Source of the DNA: Pseudozobellia thermophila
GTDB lineage: Bacteria > Bacteroidota > Bacteroidia > Flavobacteriales > Flavobacteriaceae
DNA: 64,000 nucleotides
Assembly (NCBI RefSeq): GCF_900141855.1
Contig: NZ_FQYU01000003.1
Coordinates: 1-64,000, forward strand
Direction of reading: 5' to 3'
Below the pieces are notes generated by a model. It was not told where the DNA came from. It worked only from the letters and a program-made list of their open reading frames with translations, and did no database searches. Both the position numbers and the translations under genes were made by a program. This document shows positions 1-7,282 of the stretch, one piece after another; within the stretch, counting starts at the first letter, position 1, and each line of letters starts with the position of its first letter.

Positions 1-31
1 GCGTGGTTTCTTGAGTGTCGTGGAGCCGGAG
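1..31. repeat. att-like direct repeat, copy 1 (tmRNA 3' end)
   Basis: The first 31 bases of the window are identical to 301-331, which spans the tmRNA terminator arm, about 20 bp of flank and the last 11 nt of the tmRNA gene. The copy may extend left beyond the window. Direct repeats of a tmRNA 3' end are the usual footprint of integration by a tyrosine recombinase; no integrase is visible here. Confidence 0.7.
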
Positions 32-46
32 ACGCCCGAGCGTTTA

Positions 47-69
47 AAAAAGGTCCGGTGGACCTTTTT
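47..69. terminator. bidirectional terminator-like hairpin
   Basis: A perfect 10-bp inverted repeat (AAAAAGGTCC / GGACCTTTTT, loop GGT) with a T-rich flank on each side. It lies between att-like copies 1 and 2 and could end transcription in either direction. No gene in the window clearly uses it. Confidence 0.5.
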
Positions 70-138
70 AGCGAAGGGGCGGGATGGCGCGCAGGCCTTC
101 GAATCCCGTAGGCGGAACGAAAAAGGTTGCACAAAAAG

Positions 139-168
139 GTGGTTTCTTGAGTATTGTGGAGCCGGAGG
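139..168. repeat. att-like direct repeat, copy 2 (two mismatches)
   Basis: Thirty bases matching 303-332 with two substitutions (GAGTATTG for GAGTGTCG). It sits about 138 bp from copy 1 and 164 bp from copy 3. The stretch from 169 to 285 holds only short AT-rich inverted repeats (for example CAAAAC-TTC-GTTTTG at 254-268) and no gene. Confidence 0.65.
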
Positions 169-285
169 ATTACCTGCGGTGTTCCCTCCTGACCAATGTT
201 GCAAATAAGAAACCACGAAGCTATCGCTTCCGGTTTTGTGTTTTATTCATTTACAAAACTTCGTTTTGACATTTCATAAAACATA

Positions 286-309
286 AAACCACGCCCAAAG
301 GCGTGGTTT
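286..309 (-). terminator. tmRNA terminator
   Basis: Perfect 10-bp stem (AAACCACGCC / GGCGTGGTTT on the plus strand, 4-nt loop), located 12 bp downstream of the tmRNA 3' end on the minus strand and followed there by a weak T stretch. Its right arm lies inside the direct repeat, so copy 1 also carries half of this hairpin. Confidence 0.65.
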
Positions 310-331
310 CTTGAGTGTCGTGGAGCCGGAG
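301..331. repeat. att-like direct repeat, copy 3 (intact tmRNA end)
   Basis: The copy that belongs to the functional tmRNA. It covers the right arm of the terminator, the spacer, the discriminator base and the 3' acceptor strand CGGCTCC. It is identical to 1-31. Confidence 0.7.
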
Positions 332-717
332 GGATTCGAACCCTCGTCCAAACAAGCAACGTCAATGCTTTCTACATGCTTAGTTTCCGCTTGGTTTTCG
401 ATGCATGCCCGGCCGGAAACGGCCTAACATACACTTAGCTTCTTAAGGTTTTGGTGGCAACGCCGAAGCTACGCTGCCCTTGTGTTGACTTTTATGGTGC
501 CTCTTAATGAACCGCCGTCAACAAGGGCTGTTCAGAGACATCTCGCTTTCCGACCTTGTCGGAACGAGGCATAACCTTACTGTAATTCGGGTTACGCGGC
601 AAGAGCGTAATTAGATTCGCCAATTAAAAAGTGTGAAGTATGATATTAACGAGCTGTACCTCAGCGCTCGGCATGCTTACATTGCCATTGGTCTCGCTGT
701 CAAAACCAGTCGGCCCC
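321..717 (-). ncRNA. ssrA: transfer-messenger RNA (tmRNA)
   Basis: Rescues stalled ribosomes by acting first as tRNA-Ala and then as mRNA. The 5' end on the minus strand is GGGGCCGACTGGTTTTGACA. Its first seven bases pair with CGGCTCC at the 3' end (one G-U), next to a T arm GAGGG-TTCGAAT-CCCTC. The tag reading frame lies at 621-592 on the minus strand and reads GGC GAA TCT AAT TAC GCT CTT GCC GCG TAA, giving GESNYALAA; with the alanine carried by tmRNA the tag is AGESNYALAA. The 3' CCA is not encoded (CGA follows the discriminator A), so it must be added after transcription. One-piece form, about 397 nt. The tag ends in the usual LAA degradation signal. Confidence 0.95.
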
Positions 718-1163
718 GTAATGAGACAGCAAATCTTCGATTTGCGTAGTCGAACCCTCCTTTTGGGCGGGCAGGTTACGTCCCGACCGCGTATTACGAG
801 TGTCGGGACCCTGAAATAATTTAGTATAACGACAGTCCCGAACACGTATGACCCGTGTCGGAACCCGTTGATCTCACCTTGTTTTCAAAGAACGGTTTGG
901 GCGTTCCCCTTTCGGCCCAAGGCCGAAAGGGTCGGGCTATCCGCTACTACTCCTCGGCCCGGTCGGGCCTGCGGGGTAACCGCTCCTATCCCCGTCCGAA
1001 ACTTGCGTTCGGAACGGGCGAGCCTAACGCGGGCCCTCCATGGGCCAGATCGTAAAACGACCCCGTCCCCGTATTTTTACAGGGCGACGGCAAAGCTAAC
1101 AAAAAGTTTGTGCACTGCCACAATTCCCAGTAAATTAGGCAAAATTTATACCAAAACCCCTTT
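718..1163. other. structured, GC-rich intergenic region
   Basis: No convincing gene. It contains several inverted repeats: CAAATC-TTC-GATTTG (730-744, just upstream of the tmRNA), GTCCCGAC/GTCGGGAC (780-787 and 802-809), a perfect 10-bp stem CCTTTCGGCC/GGCCGAAAGG (908-930), and the stretch 931-993 with GGGCTATCCGCT and CCGCTCCTATCCCC flanking a GGCCC/GGGCC stem. Short open frames across it have no recognisable product. Confidence 0.6.
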
Positions 1164-2369
1164 ATGAAATTCGGAATCATCCAAGAACGCAAAAACCCGC
1201 CCGATAGGCGGGTCGTACTGTCCCCCCGAGCATGTCAAAAAGTCCTGTCCAAGTACAATGGGGCCGAAATCATCGTAGAACCGTCCCCCATTCGCGCCTT
1301 TGGCGATGCCGAATACCAAAAAGCCGGTATCGAGGTCGCTTCAAAAATGGACGAATGCGATGTGCTTCTCGGGGTCAAGGAAGTGCCGATCGACCATCTT
1401 GTTCCCAATAAAAAATACTTTTTCTTTTCCCATACCATCAAAAAGCAGCCCTACAACCGCAACCTGCTAAGGGCCATACTCGAAAAGAACATCGAGCTCT
1501 ACGACCACGAGGTCCTTACCGACGAAAAAGGGCAACGCCTGGTGGCCTTTGGCCGCTATGCCGGTATCGTGGGCGCCTATAACGGTTTTCGGGCATTCGG
1601 ACTCAAATACGGGAGTTTCGACCTGCCGAAGGCCGAAGACCTGCCCGACCAACAGGCCCTGATCGCCGCGCTTAAAAAAATAAGGCTCCCGAACATTAAG
1701 ATACTGTTGACCGGCAAGGGCAGGGTCGGCAACGGATCCAAGGAAATGCTCGACGCCATGGGCCTTCGAAAGGTCAACGTGGCCGAATACCTAAAAGACG
1801 ATTTCGACGAGCCGGTCTATTGCCAAATAGACGCCTCCGAATACAACAGGCGAAAGGACGGGGTTCGGGGCAACAAGGCCGATTTTTTTGCCCACCCCGA
1901 AGCCTATAGGTCCAACTTCTTCCGTTTCGCCGAGGTCACCGATTTTTATATCGCAGGCCATTTTTACGGTCAGGGCGCGCCCTACCTCTATACCCGCGAA
2001 GATGCCAGGCACCCGAATTTCAAGATCAGGGTGGTGGCCGATATCAGTTGCGATATCGATGGCCCCGTGGCTTCCACCATTAGGCCTTCGACCATTGCGG
2101 ATCCCGTTTACGGCTACGACCCCCTGACCGAGGGGGAAACCGACTTTAGAAACGAATCGGCGATTGCCGTTATGGCGGTCGACAACCTGCCCTGTGAGCT
2201 GCCGCGCGATGCCAGCGAAGGCTTTGGCGAGGCTTTTGTAAAAAACGTGATCCCCGCCTTTTTTAACGGCGACAAGAACGGGGTGCTCGAACGGGCCCGG
2301 ATGACCCAAAACGGAAAACTCACGCCCCGCTACGCCTACCTACAGGCTTACGTGGATGGGGAGGAATAA
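1164..2369 (+). CDS. lysine-ketoglutarate reductase / saccharopine dehydrogenase-like enzyme (AlaDh/PNT family)
   Basis: 401-residue cytosolic NAD(P)-dependent oxidoreductase. The N-terminus (MKFGIIQERKNPPDRRVVLS) and the stretch HTIKKQPYN (90-98) followed by LVAFGRYAGIVGA (126-138) look like the lysine-ketoglutarate reductase branch of the alanine dehydrogenase/transhydrogenase superfamily. A Rossmann nucleotide loop GKGRVGNG lies at 184-191, and a later ISCDIDGPVAST stretch fits the substrate side. Likely reaction: forming or cleaving saccharopine from lysine and 2-oxoglutarate; this is inferred from family resemblance, and a related amino acid cannot be excluded. Stand-alone gene, convergent with the sulfatase that ends 5 bp away. 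ATG start, no clear Shine-Dalgarno. Confidence 0.8.
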   Translation: MKFGIIQERKNPPDRRVVLSPRACQKVLSKYNGAEIIVEPSPIRAFGDAEYQKAGIEVASKMDECDVLLGVKEVPIDHLVPNKKYFFFSHTIKKQPYNRNLLRAILEKNIELYDHEVLTDEKGQRLVAFGRYAGIVGAYNGFRAFGLKYGSFDLPKAEDLPDQQALIAALKKIRLPNIKILLTGKGRVGNGSKEMLDAMGLRKVNVAEYLKDDFDEPVYCQIDASEYNRRKDGVRGNKADFFAHPEAYRSNFFRFAEVTDFYIAGHFYGQGAPYLYTREDARHPNFKIRVVADISCDIDGPVASTIRPSTIADPVYGYDPLTEGETDFRNESAIAVMAVDNLPCELPRDASEGFGEAFVKNVIPAFFNGDKNGVLERARMTQNGKLTPRYAYLQAYVDGEE

Positions 2370-2374
2370 GGGCC

Positions 2375-3826
2375 TTACGGGTAGCTAAGGCCCAGGTCGT
2401 TTTGGCGTACCTCGGCCAGTTTTTCCTTCAGCTTTTCCCTAAAGAAAGCCACCGTATCGGCCTGATCCGGATCCTCGGACAGGTTGGTGTACTGCTGCGG
2501 GTCTTTTTTCATATCGTAGAGTTCCATACCGGCGCCCGCGTCCTCATCGTATTGGATAAAGGCCCAGCCGTCGTTGCGCAAGAGGAAGGAGCGTCCGCCC
2601 TGCGAAACCGAAAAGGCCATGTCCCTCACCTTTAGGTCCGGCCGGTCAAGGGTGGGCACCAACGATTTGCCCTGAAGGTGTTGCGAAGCTTCGATTCCCG
2701 CCAGTTCGGCCAGCGTGGGGTAGAGGTCCAACAGCTCGGCGAACGAGCGGCACACGGCCGGACGTTTGCCGGGTACCTTTATGATCAGGGGAACCCGGGC
2801 CGATTCCTCGTGAAGGCTCACCTTCATCCAAAAATCGTGCTCGTCGAGGTGAAAGCCGTGGTCCGATGTAAAGACGACGATGGTGTTGTCGTCCAGCCCC
2901 TCTTCCTTAAGGGCGTCGAGCACCTTGCCCACCTGGGCATCCATATACGATACCGATGCGAAGTAGGCGGCCAGGGCCTTTTTTTGCTGGGCGATGTTCA
3001 TCTGACCGTTTACAGAGGTCACGTAGTTGATCCCGCGTTCGGGAATATCGTCCCAATCGCCCGCTACTTTTTGGGGCAGCACCATTTGCTCGTAGGGGTA
3101 GGGCCCAAAATAGGGGGCGGGGGCCACAAAGGGCACATGGGGCCGTACGAAGCCTACCGCCAGAAAGAAACTCGTATCGCGGTATTTTTTGAGCAGCTCA
3201 ATGGCCTTCTGGGCGGTTTTGCCATCGGAATGTTCCAAATCGCCGCCTTCGGCCTTTACAATGGTCATTACGTTACCGCCTTTGATGGGCAAGCTACCGT
3301 CGGGGTTGCCCTGTACGAGTTCGCCCTCGCCCTTGGCCCGCCATTCGGGACCCTGACTGTTGTATTTCTCGTTCCAAGACGCGGGATCGTCCTTGCCATC
3401 GCTGCCTTTTTCGATATCGATGGGTACCCCCATATGGTAAATTTTGCTTACCCGCGCCGATACATAACCGTTTTCCTTAAAGAGTTGGGGCAGCATTTTG
3501 CGGTCGGGGCCAATGTTTTCCCTGCCGCTGACATAGCCGTAAGTGGTGGTGGCGTTCGGGTAGTAGCCCGATAAGAACGAGGCCCTTGATGGCCCGCATA
3601 CCGGATACTGGCAGTAGGCACGCTCGTAGCGGATGCCCTCCTGCGCCAAACGGTCGATATTCGGACTCGTACCGAGGGCATTGCCGTAGCAGGAGAGGGC
3701 CGAGGTGGCCAGGTCGTCCGCGATGATGAACAGCACGTTGGGACCTTCGTTACCTGTGGGCCTTTCGGTGTTACAGCCCATCAGGGCGATGGACAATAGG
3801 AGGGAAAGGAGGGATACAATTTTCAT
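2375..3826 (-). CDS. sulfatase, formylglycine-dependent, lipoprotein (iduronate-sulfatase-like)
   Basis: Start set at 3826, because from there the protein opens with a lipoprotein signal ending IALMGC (Cys18); an ATG 27 bp upstream would only add a hydrophilic leader. Residues 30-41 (NVLFIIADDLAT) give the metal-binding Asp pair and C77-G-P-S-R81 is the Cys-type sulfatase signature, the Cys being converted to formylglycine. A late TSDHGFHLDEH motif supplies further metal and sulfate ligands. 483 residues, normal length. Predicted to remove sulfate esters from a carbohydrate at the cell envelope. No polysaccharide lyase or glycoside hydrolase lies beside it, so the substrate is unknown. No sulfatase-maturing enzyme is seen in this window. 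Confidence 0.9.
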   Translation of the reverse strand: MKIVSLLSLLLSIALMGCNTERPTGNEGPNVLFIIADDLATSALSCYGNALGTSPNIDRLAQEGIRYERAYCQYPVCGPSRASFLSGYYPNATTTYGYVSGRENIGPDRKMLPQLFKENGYVSARVSKIYHMGVPIDIEKGSDGKDDPASWNEKYNSQGPEWRAKGEGELVQGNPDGSLPIKGGNVMTIVKAEGGDLEHSDGKTAQKAIELLKKYRDTSFFLAVGFVRPHVPFVAPAPYFGPYPYEQMVLPQKVAGDWDDIPERGINYVTSVNGQMNIAQQKKALAAYFASVSYMDAQVGKVLDALKEEGLDDNTIVVFTSDHGFHLDEHDFWMKVSLHEESARVPLIIKVPGKRPAVCRSFAELLDLYPTLAELAGIEASQHLQGKSLVPTLDRPDLKVRDMAFSVSQGGRSFLLRNDGWAFIQYDEDAGAGMELYDMKKDPQQYTNLSEDPDQADTVAFFREKLKEKLAEVRQNDLGLSYP

Positions 3827-4051
3827 AGGCCTGTTTTGTCGAAAGTTAGGCAAATCGATGTTTTTTGTACGGCCCTGCGCCCAATTATTTTCGGGGCGGC
3901 CTCCAGGCCCCTTGGGCGTAAGGGGGGGCGATTATAGGAGTTTGGGGAGATCGGCGTCCGATTAATGGTACAAAGTGCGTATTTCATCAAAAAAATGAAC
4001 GGGCAAGTGCATATTTTTTATACATTGTATGACCATTTTTAATCTAAAGTC

Positions 4052-4315
4052 ATGACGATCAACTGGATAGTGGGCGCTGAGGCTGACGAGAACCTAAAGC
4101 GGTATTGTGTCGATTTTGAGTACCGCTTACGGCCCAAGATCACCAAATACTTGATTTCCCGGCTCGATCCCGACTACTGCAGCGATTTTTCCTGCTTCCA
4201 GTTCGATGTCGATCTTCCGGGGCGTTGCATAAGGCTTTCAGATAAGACTCCTTCCCGATACTACTGCCTGCTCGAACCCGATTTTGAACGGGAAATTGAT
4301 TTCAACACGATTTGA
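4052..4315 (+). CDS. hypothetical protein, 87 aa
   Basis: I do not recognise this protein. It is soluble and acidic-aromatic, with no signal peptide, and begins MTINWIVGAEADENLKRY. It has four cysteines without a zinc-ribbon pattern. It sits alone between two minus-strand genes, ending 4 bp from the stop of the PHP gene. The upstream 100 bp is AT-rich and could hold a promoter. The in-frame ATG and gene-like codon use argue for a real gene, but the small size leaves doubt. Confidence 0.5.
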   Translation: MTINWIVGAEADENLKRYCVDFEYRLRPKITKYLISRLDPDYCSDFSCFQFDVDLPGRCIRLSDKTPSRYYCLLEPDFEREIDFNTI

Positions 4316-4318
4316 GGC

Positions 4319-5440
4319 TTACTCCACCGCGACGTTCCATTCAATGATCGCTTGTTTCTTGGGGGCGTAGAAACACCCCAGGGCCTTCAGTCTTAGGGCT
4401 ATGGAGGTCTTGGTGTCCAAGGTCTTGATCTTGAGGGTTTTCGTCGTGCCCGCGGGAATCGAAAATACGGGCGAACTGCTGTAAAAGGTATGCTCCATGG
4501 CGTTTTCGAAAAGGAGGTCGCTACTGCTGTTGTTCTTAAGCCCCACCTCCAAAATTTGGGTCTTGTCTATGTAATGGGCCTTTGTAATCTCGATACTGGC
4601 CTTGAGCAAGGGGCGCAAGAATTCTTCCCTTCCGACCAAAAGATCGTTATAGACCGCGACCGTTCTACCGGCGAACAGGGCTTCTTGAAGGCTTTCGCTA
4701 CTTTTTTCCTTGGCGAATACCAGGGTAATGGGCCGGTGGTGGCCTTTTTCGGTATAATCCCAATCGATAAGCCCGTGGATATCACTGGTTCCCATAATGG
4801 TCAGGTCGTATTCCAGGGCCAGGGCCAACGATTCTTCGGCGTAATCGCCCGTATTGATCACTTCGATGCCGTGAAGTTCGCCCTGTTCGATCCGTTCTTT
4901 CTGAAAATCGCTGAGTACGGGATTGCCCTTGGGAGACTGGGCGTACCATGCAGGATGGTTCCAAAACACAAAGGCGCCTTGTTTTTTGGCTTCCGAAAAG
5001 GCTTTTTCCGCCTTGTCTACCACCATTTTGTTGGCATCGGAGATAAACACCGCATTGTTATGGCCAATCGGTGCCGAACGGGTAATTTCCGACCCGTGGA
5101 CGATCATGAGGCCGTGTTCCTCGGCTTCCTGCATGGCCCTGACCAGTTCGTAGGAGCGGTTGCGGTCGGGGTGTGGTATGTCGGCCGAATGGGGCTGGTA
5201 TTCGAGATGCTCGGTCAACGAAATGGCATCGAGGTTTTCGCGAAGGGCCTCGTGTACCCTAATGGTGGGCCAAACGTAGCCATCGGAGAATACGGTATGC
5301 GTGTGCAGGTCTACCTTTAGGGTCTTGAAGCCTGCGATATCGGGATAGTCGAGCGGTCGGGCACCGAGGTGCGAATGGTCTTGGGCCCGAAGGTTGGGGG
5401 CCCATAGAAGCAAGGCGAAAAGGAAGAGTAGGTCTTTCAT
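4319..5440 (-). CDS. exported PHP-domain phosphoesterase-like protein
   Basis: Start at 5440 gives a clean signal peptide (MKDLLFLFALLLWAPNLRAQ); a longer frame to 5503 adds a hydrophilic extension that would spoil it. The 373-residue protein has the metal-binding PHP motifs: D44-L-H-T-H-T (44-49), LTEHLEY (75-81), an internal GSEITR, WNHPAWY and GTSDIHG. PHP proteins hydrolyse phosphoesters using two or three metal ions; the substrate is unknown. The last 100 residues form a beta-rich tail that may bind a ligand. It lies downstream of pldA on the same strand with a 78-bp gap, so the two may be co-transcribed. Confidence 0.85.
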   Translation of the reverse strand: MKDLLFLFALLLWAPNLRAQDHSHLGARPLDYPDIAGFKTLKVDLHTHTVFSDGYVWPTIRVHEALRENLDAISLTEHLEYQPHSADIPHPDRNRSYELVRAMQEAEEHGLMIVHGSEITRSAPIGHNNAVFISDANKMVVDKAEKAFSEAKKQGAFVFWNHPAWYAQSPKGNPVLSDFQKERIEQGELHGIEVINTGDYAEESLALALEYDLTIMGTSDIHGLIDWDYTEKGHHRPITLVFAKEKSSESLQEALFAGRTVAVYNDLLVGREEFLRPLLKASIEITKAHYIDKTQILEVGLKNNSSSDLLFENAMEHTFYSSSPVFSIPAGTTKTLKIKTLDTKTSIALRLKALGCFYAPKKQAIIEWNVAVE

Positions 5441-5518
5441 GGCTATGGTTTTTCCAAATGTAGGGAAAAACGGGGCGTGTCGGGGCATACCCATGGTTTT
5501 CATAAGGTTAAATAATGG

Positions 5519-6439
5519 CTAATTGATCAACGATACGCCCAGTCCGACCGTAGTCTGTCGGTGGTTGTAATCGATCAAACTCTCGCCATAACCTTCAAAA
5601 ACCTGTATGTGGCCACTGAAATTCTTTATGATGGGGAAGGTCCAGTTCAGCTGTAGGCTTCCCCTGCTTTTTTCGCCGAATTTCATCGAGTGGCGGGCTA
5701 TGGCGTAAAACCGTTGCCGTTTTAGGTCGTAACTGACCTTGGCCTCGGCACGGCCGATATAGTCCGATATCCCGGGATTGTCGTCATTGCTTCCTCCGAG
5801 GCGGACCCAATTTTTGAACATGATCTGCCATTGGCCCCGTTCGAAACCGGCATGGAGCCCCAAACGGTTCCAGCTTCTTGAAATGGGTTCCGATCGCCCG
5901 TTGCTTTCGTGGGTGAATGCCGCCCCGATCATCTTTCCTTCAAATCCGAGGAGGGAAAACTTCACGGGAAAGTTGAGAATGATCTCGGGCTCGTAATTGG
6001 TTTCCCGAAAGGGCCTTGAAAGGGCCTCGTTGTAGATCTGCCAATAGGCCCTTTGCGAATAGGCCGCCCAAACATCGGCCCTGCCCCAGAGTACCTTGTG
6101 GAATATCTTGGTCTTTAGGCTTAGTTGAAACTTAGATTCGATGACGTTCAGCGCAACAGGTTCGGGCAAGGTGTTTTCAAGCCCTTCACTTTTAGGGTCT
6201 TTGTTCGTATCCGACGAATACTTGGCAAGGGTAAAATACACAGGTTTGTACGAGGTGATCAAAAAGGTGCCCCTGTGGTGGGCCTCGTCCAATTCCCAAA
6301 GCTCCGACAGGCTCTTACTGTTCTTAAAGACCCAATCTTGGTCGCCATGGTCTTGGGCGAGGGAAAGGGAAACCGGAAACAGGGCCAGGGCAAAAAGAAG
6401 GAATAATCTATAAATTGACACGATAGGGGGGCTAAACAT
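5519..6439 (-). CDS. pldA: outer membrane phospholipase A
   Basis: 306-residue outer-membrane beta-barrel lipase that hydrolyses acyl chains of phospholipids in the outer leaflet. The catalytic set is present: H177-E-S179-N-G, with N191 in SRSWNR exactly 14 residues after the His, as in E. coli OMPLA (His142, Ser144, Asn156). The stretch YEPEI precedes it and the protein ends with GYGESLIDYNHRQTTVGLG, typical of the family. The start at 6439 gives a signal peptide ending SLSLAQ; the frame extends to a TTG at 6463 but the ATG fits better. It follows the LytTR regulator gene by 106 bp on the same strand. Confidence 0.92.
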   Translation of the reverse strand: MFSPPIVSIYRLFLLFALALFPVSLSLAQDHGDQDWVFKNSKSLSELWELDEAHHRGTFLITSYKPVYFTLAKYSSDTNKDPKSEGLENTLPEPVALNVIESKFQLSLKTKIFHKVLWGRADVWAAYSQRAYWQIYNEALSRPFRETNYEPEIILNFPVKFSLLGFEGKMIGAAFTHESNGRSEPISRSWNRLGLHAGFERGQWQIMFKNWVRLGGSNDDNPGISDYIGRAEAKVSYDLKRQRFYAIARHSMKFGEKSRGSLQLNWTFPIIKNFSGHIQVFEGYGESLIDYNHRQTTVGLGVSLIN

Positions 6440-6545
6440 AGGCGATGGTCCGCTTTTGGGCAAAAGTAGGCATTTGCCGCGCCCTCTTACCCGTAAGTGC
6501 CTAGGTTTGGGATAATTTTAATCCTTGCCTTTGCCATTGGTCGTT

Positions 6546-7280
6546 TCAGATGGTCTGTATTCGATCGTACAATAGGGCCTTGTACGATTTGCTCAAGGGA
6601 ATGGTTTTCTTGTCGATGACCAGATGGTCGTCGGCGATGGAGTCGAGACTCTTGATATTGACCATATACGAACGGTGAACCCGGATAAACTGCGATGGGG
6701 GTAGGTGTTCTTGAATGGTTTTTAGCGAATGGCACAGGACAAAGTCCCCGGACTTCGTGGTGAGGCAGCAGTAATTGCGGTCTGCCACAATGTAATGAAT
6801 ATGGTCCAACAGCAGCTTTTGCATCCGGCCATGGCGCCTGATGAATATACGGTCGTCCATTACCTTCAATTCGGGGACCGGGGTGGTTGCCGATGGTCTT
6901 TCGGTGTTGAGCTGGTCGGCGACCAATTCGACGGTCCGGTGGAGGTTCAATTTGTTAAAAGGCTTGGCGATAAACGCCCGGGGTTTCGTGCTTTTGGCCT
7001 TGGCAAAGGTGGCTTCGTCCGTATTGGCGGTCAGATAGATCAAGGGGATATCCTTGGTTTCCTGAATGGCCCTGGCCGTTTCAATGCCGTCCATTTTTCC
7101 CTTTAGGTTGATGTCCATCAAAAGAATGTCGGGAGGCGTCCCCACAACGTACTCCAGGGCCGCTTCGCCCCTGGTTACGATGCCCAAAACCTCGTAGCCC
7201 AAGGTGTTGAGCTGTAAGGAGATGTTGGCCGCGATGATCATGTCGTCCTCTACTATAAGTATGCTGATCTTGTCCTTCAT
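6546..7280 (-). CDS. response regulator with LytTR DNA-binding domain
   Basis: 244 residues. The receiver domain occupies about 1-125, with acidic residues E11-D12-D13, the phosphorylation site D56 (LLMDINLKG) and the conserved Lys in AKPF. A LytTR DNA-binding domain covers about 140-244 (DHIHYIVADRNYCCL, FIRVHRSYMVN). It is encoded 2 bp after the stop of a histidine kinase gene, so the pair is almost certainly one operon and one two-component system. Target genes are unknown; the pldA and PHP genes downstream on the same strand are candidates. Confidence 0.93.
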   Translation of the reverse strand: MKDKISILIVEDDMIIAANISLQLNTLGYEVLGIVTRGEAALEYVVGTPPDILLMDINLKGKMDGIETARAIQETKDIPLIYLTANTDEATFAKAKSTKPRAFIAKPFNKLNLHRTVELVADQLNTERPSATTPVPELKVMDDRIFIRRHGRMQKLLLDHIHYIVADRNYCCLTTKSGDFVLCHSLKTIQEHLPPSQFIRVHRSYMVNIKSLDSIADDHLVIDKKTIPLSKSYKALLYDRIQTI

Positions 7281-7282
7281 GT

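Noticed and set aside
11-208. Open frame of 65 residues across the att-like repeats
   Set aside because: It runs through the terminator hairpin and two tmRNA-end repeats, so its sequence is set by the repeats, not by coding selection.
855-1167. Overlapping short open frames in the GC-rich hairpin region
   Set aside because: They read through perfect inverted repeats, have Arg/Pro-rich content and no recognisable product.
2678-3574. 298-residue open frame opposite the first sulfatase
   Set aside because: Antisense shadow of a well-supported sulfatase; codon pattern on the other strand explains the lack of stops.
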